Positions 7,393-16,167 of a stretch of 52,117 bases of DNA are shown here, in pieces. Location: NCBI GenBank assembly GCA_009780955.1, contig WQZB01000029.1, positions 1 through 52,117 on the forward strand, read 5' to 3'. Each line of letters opens with the position of its first letter. The stretch's first letter is position 1. This DNA comes from Polyangiaceae bacterium (GTDB lineage: Bacteria > Myxococcota_A > Polyangia > Polyangiales > Polyangiaceae). The notes below the pieces were generated by a model. That model had not been told where the DNA came from, made no database searches, and saw only the letters and a program-made list of their open reading frames with translations. The position numbers and the translations under genes were made by a program.

Positions 7393-7432
7393 CTGTCGCC
7401 GGGATGTCACGGAGTCCTCACGCGGGAGTCAT
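7393..7432 (+). promoter_or_regulatory. PHO-box-like array of four 7-mers at 11-bp period
   Basis: Four heptamers spaced exactly 4 bp apart occur 107 bp upstream of the PstS-like gene: CTGTCGC (7393), ATGTCAC (7404), TCCTCAC (7415) and GAGTCAT (7426). Against the PhoB half-site CTGTCAT, three match 5 of 7 positions and the third matches 3 of 7. The 11-bp spacing is the hallmark of PhoB binding. The genes downstream (phosphate-binding-like protein and phosphate-type porin) fit this reading. The match is imperfect and the PhoB consensus was taken from enterobacteria. Confidence 0.5.
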
Positions 7433-7539
7433 CGTTCGCTCGCAAGAACGTTGCACAGCAAGCACGTGGATTTCACGAAGTGCTTGTACGGTCCGCATCG
7501 CTCGTAATGCACGAGCAACGAGCAAGAGAGGTAATTCAA

Positions 7540-8760
7540 ATGAAACATCCGATTCTCTCGGGCGCGTGCGCTGCGGGCGTCGCGTTCGCGACGTCGTTGT
7601 GTGCTTCCGAGGCGATGGCTGCAGCATGCGTCGGCGATGCCGATAGCCCCACTGGTAATCCCGTTTACCTGGCGGGGTCGAGCGCCGCGAAACCCATTCT
7701 CAAAGAATTGAGTGCGGTTTTGGCCCCGCTCAACGTTCGCATCATTTATCAAAGCGTGTCGTCCTGCACGGGCTTAGGTGAAGTTACCGAGAGCACTCCC
7801 GACAAAACAGCAGGTATCTACTGGGATAACGGTACCGAGCTTACATGTGATGTCGACACCAACGGCGTCGTGCCAGACATCGGCATCTCCGATGTTTACG
7901 CGCCCACGTGCGATACCGTAACGATTCACGACGGGCAGAAGGACTTTCTGGGGCCCATCCAGATCATGACTTTCGTGGTGCCGTCGTCGTCGAAGGAGAA
8001 CTCGATCAGCGCCGAGGCCGCGCGTGTCGTTTATGGCGTCGGTGGTGGGGCCACGGGGTCTCTAGTAGTCACCCCATGGAACACCCAGGGCTTGATCTTC
8101 CAGCGCCCGACCACGTCGGGCACGCGCCGCATGATTGGAAAGGCCATTAATCTTAACGTCAATAGCTGGAATGGAACGGAGAAATCAGGCAGCGGCGATG
8201 TGCTCACGGCTGTGCAGGGCGCGAGTGCGTCGACGCCGGACGCCGCGATTGGCATTCTCGCAGCCGATCTCGCGGATACGTCCCGCGCGACCGTGAAGAT
8301 CCTCGCCTTCCAGCCGCAAGGTCAAAGCTGCGCGTACTATCCGGACTCGACCTCGCAGTCGCTCGACAAAGCCAATGTCCGCTCGGGTGTCTATCCGATC
8401 TGGGGACCGCTGCACCTGGTAACGAAAGTTGATGGCACGGGCCAGCCAGCGAACGACGACGTCAAAACAGTCATCAATTATCTGACGATGTCGAGCACCG
8501 CCATCGATGCTCCAGCGAAGAAGACGATGATCGATACGGCCGTTGCTGCACACACGATTCCGTGGTGCGCAATGAATGTGCAGCGCACTGGAGAGGTCAG
8601 CGCCAACGATCAGACTACCGCGTACAGCGCTCCCGAACCGTGCGGTTGTTACTACGAGTCCAAGGCAACCGGAGCCGCGTCTTCTTCGTGCAAGACGTGT
8701 ACGGCTGATACCGATTGTGGGAGTGGGAAGTGCCGTTACAACTACTGCGAGGCGAGGTGA
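7540..8760 (+). CDS. Secreted PstS-like substrate-binding protein
   Basis: 406 residues starting at ATG 7540, which has a purine-rich AAGAGAGG before it; the open frame extends upstream but without a signal peptide or ribosome site. A signal peptide (MKHPILSGACAAGVAFATSL, cleavage near AMAAA/C) leads into a periplasmic-binding fold. YLAGSSAAKPILKELSAVL matches the first anion-binding loop of PstS-type proteins and TSGTRRMIGKAI the second. A short Cys-rich tail (CTADTDCGSGKCRYNYC) is of the type common on myxobacterial exported proteins. It heads a nine-gene operon with a porin and TonB machinery but no Pst ABC permease. Phosphate is the likely but unproven ligand. Confidence 0.72.
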   Translation: MKHPILSGACAAGVAFATSLCASEAMAAACVGDADSPTGNPVYLAGSSAAKPILKELSAVLAPLNVRIIYQSVSSCTGLGEVTESTPDKTAGIYWDNGTELTCDVDTNGVVPDIGISDVYAPTCDTVTIHDGQKDFLGPIQIMTFVVPSSSKENSISAEAARVVYGVGGGATGSLVVTPWNTQGLIFQRPTTSGTRRMIGKAINLNVNSWNGTEKSGSGDVLTAVQGASASTPDAAIGILAADLADTSRATVKILAFQPQGQSCAYYPDSTSQSLDKANVRSGVYPIWGPLHLVTKVDGTGQPANDDVKTVINYLTMSSTAIDAPAKKTMIDTAVAAHTIPWCAMNVQRTGEVSANDQTTAYSAPEPCGCYYESKATGAASSSCKTCTADTDCGSGKCRYNYCEAR

Positions 8761-8990
8761 TGACCATGAAACTCAAGACCATTCTGTTCGTTGCCTCCGT
8801 TCTCGCAACGGGCCTCGTTTCCGTCGTCGCATGCAGCAGCTCGTCTGATGACGGCCCGGTGAACAACCAACCCCCGGTGGCAGATTCGGGCTCTGACACG
8901 TCGACCGACAACGGCTCATCCACGACATGCACCAACTCCTTCGACAACACGCGCATACCGGGTTGGCCCAACGTTTCGTTGCCACAATGA
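8760..8990 (+). CDS. Small lipoprotein
   Basis: 76 residues, start ATG 8760 sharing one base with the previous stop (TGATG). A lipoprotein signal ends at VVAC|SSSS, followed by a low-complexity Ser/Asp/Thr-rich linker and a short terminal segment with one further Cys. No domain is recognised. Tight coupling to the PstS-like gene suggests an accessory or anchoring role in the same envelope complex. Confidence 0.65.
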   Translation: MTMKLKTILFVASVLATGLVSVVACSSSSDDGPVNNQPPVADSGSDTSTDNGSSTTCTNSFDNTRIPGWPNVSLPQ

Positions 8991-9070
8991 ACAATCCGAG
9001 CTTCGTCCCAGCGTGCGTTGCGTGCGCTGGGGCGAGCGGTCCTCACGACTTTCGCACGTAAGTCAGATCG

Positions 9071-10612
9071 ATGCGCTTTACATCGAACCGCTCGGTGTTT
9101 TCCGCCGTCTTCACCGTCGCTTTGCTTTTCGCGCGCACGAGCCGCGCGCAGGCAACGAACGACGATGACGAACTCGTTGTCCCTTCTGCGCCCGCGACCG
9201 ATTCTCCTGCAACACCCGGAACTCCGGCAACTCCGGCGGCACCCGAGCAAGCGCCCGCTTCTCCACCTGCGGTACCTGAGGCCCCGGCGAATGCACCTAC
9301 CGCTCCCGCGAGCCCGCAGCCTGCAAACCCGTCCGCGGATGCAAATGCCGAGTTGCTCGCTCGCATCACGAACCTCGAGAACGATGTCAAGGCTGCGCGC
9401 GAAGAATCCAAGGCAAGCATGCGCCTCGTTGATCTCCTCGCGCCATTCGCGGTGACCGGATACCTACAGACCGAGTACCAGACGAGCCAAGCCTCCGAAG
9501 ATCAACTCGGGCAGGGTGGCGTTCTGTTGAACCGTGACAGATTCACGTTGCGCCGTGCGCGCGTTCGCCTCGACGGCGATTACAAGTACGCGGCGCTCCA
9601 GATGGAAACGGATGGCAACACCAAGAGTGGCCCCGAGTTCCGAATGCTTCACGCCTTCGGCACTCTCAAGCTTCCGGGCGCCGATCGAAGCGTTCCACTT
9701 GCCGCTGTCACGATGGGCCTCTTCGATACACCCTTCGGCAACGAGCTCACCGAGTCGCCGCGTTTGCGCTGGTTCATGGAGCGCTCGACAGCTTCGCAAG
9801 CCTTCTACGCATCCGAGCCCGATGTCGGCGTGAAGTTCCACGGTGGCATTGGGTTTGTTCGGTGGGACATCGCGGTGATGAATGGTGAGCCGCTTGGCAA
9901 CAAGAATGGCTTTCCGGGTCTGTCACCTCACGCTGCGAAAGACGTTCTGTTCCGTATCGGTGTTGACACGCATCCTCGCGAGGATCTTGCCGTGTCGGGC
10001 CACATCTCCGCTCTTCGTGGCAAAGGTTTCCATCCAGGGTCGGATGCCACAAAGGCCACCATCCAATGGAACGACGCCAACGAAGACGGCGCCGTCCAGT
10101 CTACGGAGCTTTCCGGAATTCCCGCAAGAAGCGCGACGCCTTCGCAGCTTTTCGATCGCTGGGCTGTTGGAGCCGATCTTCAGTTGCAGCTTCGCACGGC
10201 GCTCGGCCTCTCATCGTTCAACGGTGAGGTCGTCATCGCGAGCAACTTGGACCGCACGCTCTTCGTTGCCGATCCGGTTGTAACCGGGGTCGACTCGCGC
10301 GAGCTCGGATTTTTACTTGGCGTCACTCAGGAGATCACGAAGTGGGGTGTCGTTGGTTTCCGCTTCGACCACTACGATCCGAATGCCAACTTCTTCGACA
10401 AACGCGGAGGAAAACTCATTCCGACCTCGCAGGCGATCAATACCTTCTCACCGATGATCGGCGCCGTCCTTCCCGATCCATCTCTCAAAGACCGCGCGCG
10501 ACTGCTCCTCCAGTACGACATCATCAAGGACAAACTCGCACGCGATAGCCGCGGACTGCCGACCGATCTCAAGAACAACGTCCTCACACTCCGCTTGCAG
10601 GTGTCGCTGTGA
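9071..10612 (+). CDS. Outer-membrane porin of the phosphate-selective O/P type
   Basis: 513 residues. A signal peptide (cleavage near TSRAQA) is followed by a long Pro/Ala/Thr-rich linker (about 35-85) and a short coiled-coil (AELLARITNLENDVKAAREE), as in trimeric porins that anchor to peptidoglycan. The barrel begins with FAVTGYLQTEYQ and has alternating strands such as NRDRFTLRRARVRLDGDY and YKYAALQMETDG, resembling the OprO/OprP family. It ends in VLTLRLQVSL, fitting a C-terminal barrel strand. The Arg-rich strand RFTLRRARVRL could line an anion-selective pore. Its place between a PstS-like protein and ExbBD/TonB suggests it is part of the same uptake system. Family call is good; selectivity is inferred. 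Confidence 0.75.
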   Translation: MRFTSNRSVFSAVFTVALLFARTSRAQATNDDDELVVPSAPATDSPATPGTPATPAAPEQAPASPPAVPEAPANAPTAPASPQPANPSADANAELLARITNLENDVKAAREESKASMRLVDLLAPFAVTGYLQTEYQTSQASEDQLGQGGVLLNRDRFTLRRARVRLDGDYKYAALQMETDGNTKSGPEFRMLHAFGTLKLPGADRSVPLAAVTMGLFDTPFGNELTESPRLRWFMERSTASQAFYASEPDVGVKFHGGIGFVRWDIAVMNGEPLGNKNGFPGLSPHAAKDVLFRIGVDTHPREDLAVSGHISALRGKGFHPGSDATKATIQWNDANEDGAVQSTELSGIPARSATPSQLFDRWAVGADLQLQLRTALGLSSFNGEVVIASNLDRTLFVADPVVTGVDSRELGFLLGVTQEITKWGVVGFRFDHYDPNANFFDKRGGKLIPTSQAINTFSPMIGAVLPDPSLKDRARLLLQYDIIKDKLARDSRGLPTDLKNNVLTLRLQVSL

Positions 10613-11571
10613 TCGCGCGCGCGGTCTCAGTCTTCGCATTCGCTCTTTCGATCTGCGCTGCGTGCGGCGGTCAAGATGCGCCGAGCGGACTCGATGAACC
10701 GATGCGCGTTCAGAGCGGGCAGTTCATCTCGGGCGAACTTCCCGGCAGCCCACCTGGCACGGCGGGCACGTCTGGTCCCGACGATCTTCGTGTGACGAGC
10801 ATCGTGTACTCCAATCGCATCGTTCTTCCAGGACAGGCGGGCAAGAAGCTCAGTGGCCGCGCCAGCAATCGTGCTTCGGCGGTCGGTCTTCGCTTGGCCG
10901 ATCTTGGCAGTGGCTACTGGGTCGTGCCGATCGGTGCGCCCGATCCGCAGTTTCCAGGAGAGCTCACGTGGGAAGCGGACACCGATTTTGCGCTCGCGGC
11001 AAGCGCATTTGCGGGGTTTCACGCTCTGCGTGTGGTTGCCATCGACGCTGCCGGTGTTGCAGGCGAACAGAACGAAGTCAACATGTGTCTCGCTTCACGT
11101 GAGCCCGACAACCTGAATGCGTGCAATCCGAACACGCCGCCGCCCGACGTCGTCGTCTCACTCTTTTGGGACGCGGCGGTCGATCTCGATCTGCGCGCGG
11201 TTCTTCCCGGTGGGATCAGCGTGGATCCGAAGCATCCGCTCTCCGATCCAACCGCCGACGGCGGAGCGCAGTCGCCCGATGTTGCCTTCATCACGCGTGA
11301 TTCACTTGCCGGTTGCGTCGATGACGGACTCCGTCAGGAAGATCTCGTTTGGCAAAAACGCCCGACTGGCACCGTTGATCTCTATGTCCAACTCGCGAAC
11401 GCGTGCGGGCGCCCGTCGACCAACTTCACCTATGTCGTCTTCGAAGCCGAAGGCGACGTGCCGAACCGCCATCTCGTGGAGCACTTCCGCGTGAGCGGAC
11501 GCATCGTCAATCCGCTCTCCGACAACGAGAGCAACGTGCCGCCACTCTACGTGGCTTCCTACAGCTTTTGA
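10609..11571 (+). CDS. Lipoprotein with a C-terminal YfaP/DUF2135-like domain
   Basis: 320 residues with a GTG start overlapping the porin stop by 4 bp. The lipoprotein signal ends SICAAC|GGQ. After a short disordered segment, an immunoglobulin-like region (about 55-160) is followed by VVSLFWDAAVDLDLRAVLPG, which resembles the YfaP/DUF2135 motif (W-x-x-x-x-D-L-D-L). Several Cys (CLASREPDNLNACNP, LAGCVDDG, NACG) suggest disulphides in the periplasm or on the surface. No enzymatic motif is visible. The operon suggests a structural or ligand-capturing partner of the porin and receptor. Confidence 0.6.
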   Translation: MIARAVSVFAFALSICAACGGQDAPSGLDEPMRVQSGQFISGELPGSPPGTAGTSGPDDLRVTSIVYSNRIVLPGQAGKKLSGRASNRASAVGLRLADLGSGYWVVPIGAPDPQFPGELTWEADTDFALAASAFAGFHALRVVAIDAAGVAGEQNEVNMCLASREPDNLNACNPNTPPPDVVVSLFWDAAVDLDLRAVLPGGISVDPKHPLSDPTADGGAQSPDVAFITRDSLAGCVDDGLRQEDLVWQKRPTGTVDLYVQLANACGRPSTNFTYVVFEAEGDVPNRHLVEHFRVSGRIVNPLSDNESNVPPLYVASYSF

Positions 11572-11598
11572 ACCTCATTACCGAAAAGGATTGCCACC

Positions 11599-12330
11599 AT
11601 GCTTGTCGAACGACTCCTACGCATCGCGCTGCTCGGCAGCTCGTGGGTCATGTATCTCTTGCTCATCCTGTCGGTCTACTCGATCGCCGCGATGATCGAA
11701 CGCGTTCTATACTTCAGAAAGAACAGCGGTGACGTCGACGCGCTTGCCGATGCGCTCGTTGGGCAGCTTGCGAAAGGCGACACAGAAGGCGCGAAGAACG
11801 TAGCCGCGGAGAGTCGAGCGCTCGAAGCGCGCGTCATCGGTCCCGCCCTCGATCTCTTCGATGGTGGTCCGGAGGCCTTCAGCGATGCGGTCGATGGGCA
11901 ATTCGGACGTTGCAAGAAAGATCTCGAGCGCGGGATGACCTACCTCGGCACGCTCGGCAGCAACGCTCCGTTCATTGGTCTGTTCGGCACCGTCATCGGC
12001 GTTATCGAAGCTTTCCACCAGCTTGGCGACGGTGCGAACAAAGCGGCGATGGGCAACGTCATGAGCGGCATTGCCGAAGCGCTCGTCGCTACCGGCATTG
12101 GTCTCTTCGTCGCCATTCCGGCTGTCATCGCGTACAACGTGATGCAGAAAAAGATCGGCGCAGTCGAAACGAACATCGCGATGATCGCAAAGCAGATCAC
12201 CGCGACGATGAAAGCGGCCGATCGTGCGGAACGCATCACCGATGCGCACAAAGAGGTCAACACCGCGTCGAACGACATCTTCATTCCGGCGCCGCACGCA
12301 AGCAGTTCATGCATGGCCGAGGCAGAGTGA
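11599..12330 (+). CDS. exbB: ExbB/TolQ-family proton-channel subunit
   Basis: 243 residues with three membrane helices: MYLLLILSVYSIAAMIERVL (about 18-37), SNAPFIGLFGTVIGVIEAF (about 117-135) and EALVATGIGLFVAIPAVIAY (about 160-180). The motifs are those of the MotA/TolQ/ExbB family, including the conserved Thr residues of helices 2 and 3 and the small-residue packing. With ExbD it forms the inner-membrane motor that converts proton motive force into work on TonB. It starts 27 bp after the lipoprotein gene and 3 bp before exbD. TolQ is the alternative, but the adjacent TonB and receptor favour ExbB. Confidence 0.9.
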   Translation: MLVERLLRIALLGSSWVMYLLLILSVYSIAAMIERVLYFRKNSGDVDALADALVGQLAKGDTEGAKNVAAESRALEARVIGPALDLFDGGPEAFSDAVDGQFGRCKKDLERGMTYLGTLGSNAPFIGLFGTVIGVIEAFHQLGDGANKAAMGNVMSGIAEALVATGIGLFVAIPAVIAYNVMQKKIGAVETNIAMIAKQITATMKAADRAERITDAHKEVNTASNDIFIPAPHASSSCMAEAE

Positions 12331-12333
12331 GCG

Positions 12334-12744
12334 ATGGGTGCGCAGCTTGGTGGCAGCAAAAGTCGTGACGGCATCGTGGGCATCAACGTCACCCCAATGG
12401 TCGACGTCGTGCTCGTACTACTCGTCATCATGATGGTCTCGGCAACGTACATCGTCGCGCAGAGCCTGAAGGTGGAACTTCCCAAGAGCGCTAGCTCTGA
12501 CGAAGCCGTGACTTCGGTGGCGCAAATCAGCGTGTCGAAAGAAGGCAATTACTTCTTCAAGCAAGAAGCCGTAAGCGAAGACGAGCTCGTCGCCAAGCTT
12601 CGCGAGGCGAGAGCTGGGGGCACGGAGCTGAACGTCGTCATCAGTGCCGATACGACTGCGCAGCACGGTCGCGTCGTGCACGTCATCGATCTCGCCAAAC
12701 GCGAGGGCATCTCGAAATTCGCGATCAACGTTGACCACGAGTAG
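12334..12744 (+). CDS. exbD: ExbD-family biopolymer transport protein
   Basis: 136 residues. Short cytoplasmic N-terminus, then one membrane helix GINVTPMVDVVLVLLVIMM whose Asp is the conserved protonatable residue of ExbD/TolR. A periplasmic domain of about 95 residues follows with the ExbD pattern, including VVISADTTAQHGRVVHVIDL near the C-terminus. It acts with the preceding ExbB and following TonB. Length is normal. Confidence 0.9.
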   Translation: MGAQLGGSKSRDGIVGINVTPMVDVVLVLLVIMMVSATYIVAQSLKVELPKSASSDEAVTSVAQISVSKEGNYFFKQEAVSEDELVAKLREARAGGTELNVVISADTTAQHGRVVHVIDLAKREGISKFAINVDHE

Positions 12745-12766
12745 CGCGCGCGGGGCGCGATCTCCG

Positions 12767-13489
12767 ATGAACCGAATCCAAATCATTCTCGTGGGTGGGA
12801 GCCTCGCGATTCACATCGGCGTGTGGGCATGGATGGGCGCTCTTCCAAAAGAGAGGAAGACGAGCAGCGTGGCCATTGCGCTCGCCGAGTCGACGCCGAA
12901 GAAGAAAACTGACGACGAAAAGCCACCACCTCCCGCCCCTGCGGCGCGCGCCGAACCACACGAGAAAGTTGCTGCGCCTGCGCCGAAGCCTGCACAGCAG
13001 AAGGCCGAGCCTCCTCCGCCGTCTGCGCCTCCGCCTCCCTCTGTGGGTGATGCGCCTGCAGCGATGGATGGTTTTGCCGATCTCGGCATGGCCATGGGCA
13101 GTGGAGGATCGATGGCAGTGCCCACTGGGCCTCGCCTCGCATCCGCGCAGCCGGTTGATTCAACGGTGAAGAAAGCCAAGGCGCTCGCTGCTGGTGCGGG
13201 CGACGAGTGTGCCGAAGATCCCGTCAAGCCTCGTCTCGACAAGCAAGTGCCACCTGCCTACTCGCCCGAGGCGCGCCAAGCGAACGTCGAGGGCGTCGTG
13301 AAGCTCGAGATCACAGTCGACGCGACGGGACGCGTGATTCAAGTACGCGTCGTCAAGGGACTCGGTTTCGGTCTCGATGAAGCTGCGGTGACCGCGGCGA
13401 AGCAGTGGTCGTTCAAGCCTGCCACGCGATGCGGCAAGGCCGTCTCTTACGTCATCAAGCCAGGCGTTCGTTTTCAGCTCGGATCATGA
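12767..13489 (+). CDS. tonB: TonB energy-transducing protein
   Basis: 240 residues from ATG 12767; an upstream extension of the frame overlaps exbD in a low-quality region and is rejected. MNRIQIILVGGSLAIHIGVW is the single membrane anchor with the conserved His face. Residues about 40-100 form the Pro/Lys/Ala-rich periplasm-spanning region. A C-terminal TonB domain (about 150-240) contains PPAYSPEARQANVEGVVKLE, VDATGRVIQVRVVKGLGFG and AAKQWSFKPATRCGK, the YPxxA / G / W-x-F-x-P signature of the fold. It shares a 4-bp ATGA overlap with the receptor gene, so it is very probably dedicated to that receptor. Confidence 0.9.
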   Translation: MNRIQIILVGGSLAIHIGVWAWMGALPKERKTSSVAIALAESTPKKKTDDEKPPPPAPAARAEPHEKVAAPAPKPAQQKAEPPPPSAPPPPSVGDAPAAMDGFADLGMAMGSGGSMAVPTGPRLASAQPVDSTVKKAKALAAGAGDECAEDPVKPRLDKQVPPAYSPEARQANVEGVVKLEITVDATGRVIQVRVVKGLGFGLDEAAVTAAKQWSFKPATRCGKAVSYVIKPGVRFQLGS

Positions 13490-16167
13490 CTTCGTTTCGT
13501 CTTCGTGTTCTTTGCGGTGCCGGCCTCTTCGCACTGGCTTTGGGGTTCACGCGCAGTGCCTTCGCGCAACCCGTGGCGCAGCCTGGTGGAGCGCGCGTCG
13601 GCGATCGAGATGCAACGGCACGAGTGATCAAGCCGCCGCGCATCGTGAAGTTCGTCGAAGCGGAGTATCCGCCAAGCGAGAAGGAAACGAGCAAGGAGGC
13701 AACGGTCGTTCTCTCGCTCGGCATCTCCGAGACAGGTGCGGTCGTCGCGGTCGTGGTGCAAGAGTCGGCAGGGCCCGCGTTCGACGTTGCGGCCGTGGCG
13801 GCTGCACGTCAGTTCATTTTCGAACCGGCTGAAGTGAACGGCAAGCTCATTCCAGTAAAGATCACCTACCGCTACGAGTTCGTCATCAAGCACGAGATGA
13901 TCAAGCGATCGAATTCGGACTTCCAGGGCGAGGTTCGCGACCGAACGACGAAAAAACCTCTTTCCGACGTAACCGTCACACTCGAAACCGGGCAGCATGC
14001 AACGACCGATGCGCAAGGACATTTCACGATCGCCGAGGTAACGCCGGGCGATCACACCGTGACGTTGTCGGGCGAGGGGCTTACACCAACGAGTACGCAG
14101 GAAACATTCGAGGCGGGCAAGAAGCTCGATGCAACGTACGACGTGGAGATCAAAGCCAATGTACCTGGCGACGACGACAGCGACTTCGAAGTCGTCGTGA
14201 CCGCTCCGCGCATCGGAAGGCAGGTTGTCTCGACGGAGATCCCGGCCGAGCAGGGGCGAAAGGTTCCGGGCACGCAGGGCGACGTGCTCAAGGTCGTTGA
14301 AAACCTCCCTGGTGTCGCCCGCTCTGCGGTCGGATCTGGCGCGCTCGTCGTGTGGGGCGCGGCGCCCGAAGACACACAAGTCTTCGTGGAAGGGATCCGC
14401 ATCCCGCGCCTCTATCACGATGGTGGCTACCGATCGGTCATTCATTCCGACATGGTCAAGTCCGTCGAACTCGTTCCGGGTGGCTACGGCGCATCGTACG
14501 GGCGTGGCATTGGCGGTCTCGTCAACGTACAGCTCCGACCGATTCCACAGGATCGCGTGCATGGCAGCGTGAATGTCGACATCATCGATGCATCGGCGAG
14601 TGTCAGTGCGCCCATCACCGACAAGCTCTCCGCTGCGGTTGCGTTCCGGCGCAGCCACCTCGATTCTGTTGTCAAGGCGGTGGGCTCTGGAGATGTCGCC
14701 GACGTCGTCCCGTTGCCGAAGTACTACGACGGTCAAGCGCGCATCGTCTACCAGTTCAACGCCAACGAGACATTCGAACTCGGCGGCCTCTTGTCCTCCG
14801 ACAACACCGACCACACGCTCCTTGGAGCCGATCCTGCTGACACGAAGCGCGAGTCGCAGGCGCTCGCGTTCGGTCGAGTCTACGGCCGCTACGAAAAGAA
14901 GCTTCCGACCGGTGACACGATCGTCCTCACTCCTTCATGGGGGAAAAATCATTCGCGCATTACCGACCGCTTTGGTACAACGCCCACAGAGCTCACGAGC
15001 GACGCGAACGTCTTCGGCTTTCGCGGCACCTATCGGGCGCAGCCAGAGAAATGGCTCGGCGTCTCGTTTGGTGTGGATATCGATGTAATGTCGAGCGCGT
15101 TTCGACGCGCGGGTTCCGTGAGCTCTCCGGCGCGCGAGGGAGACGTGCGTGTCTTCGGTCAGGCGCCGTCGGATCAAGTCAACGTGGACCGGTGGCACTC
15201 GGTCGTATCGAGTTTCGCTCCGTTCGCGGAGGCCGACGTAGGCCTTTTTGACGACAAGCTGCACATCGTGCCGGGTCTGCGTCTCGAGCCGTACATCATC
15301 GCCGTTGACAAGGTCACGCCGGTGAGCGGTGACGTTCCTCCCGTTGGTACGACCTCAGAGAAGACGGCCCTCGAGCCGCGCATTGCAATTCGTTATCAGT
15401 TCTCTCCGCGGCTGACGGCAAAGGCGGCTTTCGGTTTCTACCATCAACCGCCTGCGGGCGAAGATCTCTCCGCGGTCTTCGGCAATCCGAAACTCGGTCT
15501 CGAGAGCGCCATTCACTCGCTCGTCGGCACGGCCGTGAAGATCACCGATACGCTGAACGCCGAGGTCACGGCGTTCTATTCGGGCATGAGCGATCTCGTC
15601 TCGCGCAGCACGGCTCCAACGCCGCTACTCGCCCAAGCGCTCGTGCAGCAGGGCACTGGAAAATCGTATGGCGCGCAGCTTTTGCTTCGGCAGGAGCAGA
15701 TCGGCCGGTTCTTCGGTTGGGCGAGCTACAGTCTCATTCGCAGCGTGCGTACCGACGCGCCGGGGCTCGATGAGCGCCTCTTCGATTACGACCAGACGCA
15801 CGTGCTCACGATCGTTGGTTCGTACGATCTCGGGAAAGGTTTCGAGGTTGGTGCTCGATGTCGCTACGCCACTGGCTATCCGCGCACGCCCGTTGTTGGC
15901 AGTTTCTACTCGCCGCGCACCGATCGATTCGAACCCATCTTTGGTCGGCAAAACAGCGAGCGAATCCCTGCCTTCCGGCAGCTCGACGCACGCATCGCGA
16001 AGCGCTTCAAAATCGGTGCGACCGACGCAGAAGTTTATCTCGACGTGCAGAACGTAACCAATCACGCGAATGCCGAAGAGATCGTTTACAGCTATGACTA
16101 CAAGCAAAAAGCCTACATCAAAGGGCTGCCAACGCTGCCTGTCTTAGGATTCAAATGGACATTCTAA
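13486..16167 (+). CDS. TonB-dependent receptor with an N-terminal TonB-C-like domain
   Basis: 893 residues from ATG 13486 (overlaps the tonB stop). After a signal peptide (cleavage near AFAQ) comes an unusual TonB C-terminal-like domain (about 48-133: VEAEYPPSEKETSKEATVVL ... ARQFIFEPAEVNG). Next is a carboxypeptidase-regulatory-like beta-sandwich (about 147-222), a TonB-box-like EVVVTAPR (about 235-242), the plug domain (LPGVARSAVGSGALVVWGAA; RGIGGLVNV) and a large beta-barrel ending in GFKWTF. It should import a ligand across the outer membrane using the adjacent TonB-ExbB-ExbD. The duplicated TonB-C fold suggests it may contact TonB-like partners or peptidoglycan unconventionally. The ligand is unknown; operon context suggests phosphate or an organophosphate. 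Confidence 0.85.
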   Translation: MTSFRLRVLCGAGLFALALGFTRSAFAQPVAQPGGARVGDRDATARVIKPPRIVKFVEAEYPPSEKETSKEATVVLSLGISETGAVVAVVVQESAGPAFDVAAVAAARQFIFEPAEVNGKLIPVKITYRYEFVIKHEMIKRSNSDFQGEVRDRTTKKPLSDVTVTLETGQHATTDAQGHFTIAEVTPGDHTVTLSGEGLTPTSTQETFEAGKKLDATYDVEIKANVPGDDDSDFEVVVTAPRIGRQVVSTEIPAEQGRKVPGTQGDVLKVVENLPGVARSAVGSGALVVWGAAPEDTQVFVEGIRIPRLYHDGGYRSVIHSDMVKSVELVPGGYGASYGRGIGGLVNVQLRPIPQDRVHGSVNVDIIDASASVSAPITDKLSAAVAFRRSHLDSVVKAVGSGDVADVVPLPKYYDGQARIVYQFNANETFELGGLLSSDNTDHTLLGADPADTKRESQALAFGRVYGRYEKKLPTGDTIVLTPSWGKNHSRITDRFGTTPTELTSDANVFGFRGTYRAQPEKWLGVSFGVDIDVMSSAFRRAGSVSSPAREGDVRVFGQAPSDQVNVDRWHSVVSSFAPFAEADVGLFDDKLHIVPGLRLEPYIIAVDKVTPVSGDVPPVGTTSEKTALEPRIAIRYQFSPRLTAKAAFGFYHQPPAGEDLSAVFGNPKLGLESAIHSLVGTAVKITDTLNAEVTAFYSGMSDLVSRSTAPTPLLAQALVQQGTGKSYGAQLLLRQEQIGRFFGWASYSLIRSVRTDAPGLDERLFDYDQTHVLTIVGSYDLGKGFEVGARCRYATGYPRTPVVGSFYSPRTDRFEPIFGRQNSERIPAFRQLDARIAKRFKIGATDAEVYLDVQNVTNHANAEEIVYSYDYKQKAYIKGLPTLPVLGFKWTF

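Noticed and set aside
7384-7539. Upstream start for the PstS-like protein
   Set aside because: It would remove the signal peptide from the N-terminus and translate through the PHO-box-like array; ATG 7540 has a good ribosome site.
12644-12766. Upstream extension of tonB
   Set aside because: The extra 41 residues are read from exbD in another frame; the true anchor helix and a short gap after exbD begin at 12767.
13405-13485. Upstream extension of the TonB-dependent receptor
   Set aside because: Read from tonB in another frame; the ATGA overlap and signal peptide fix the start at 13486.
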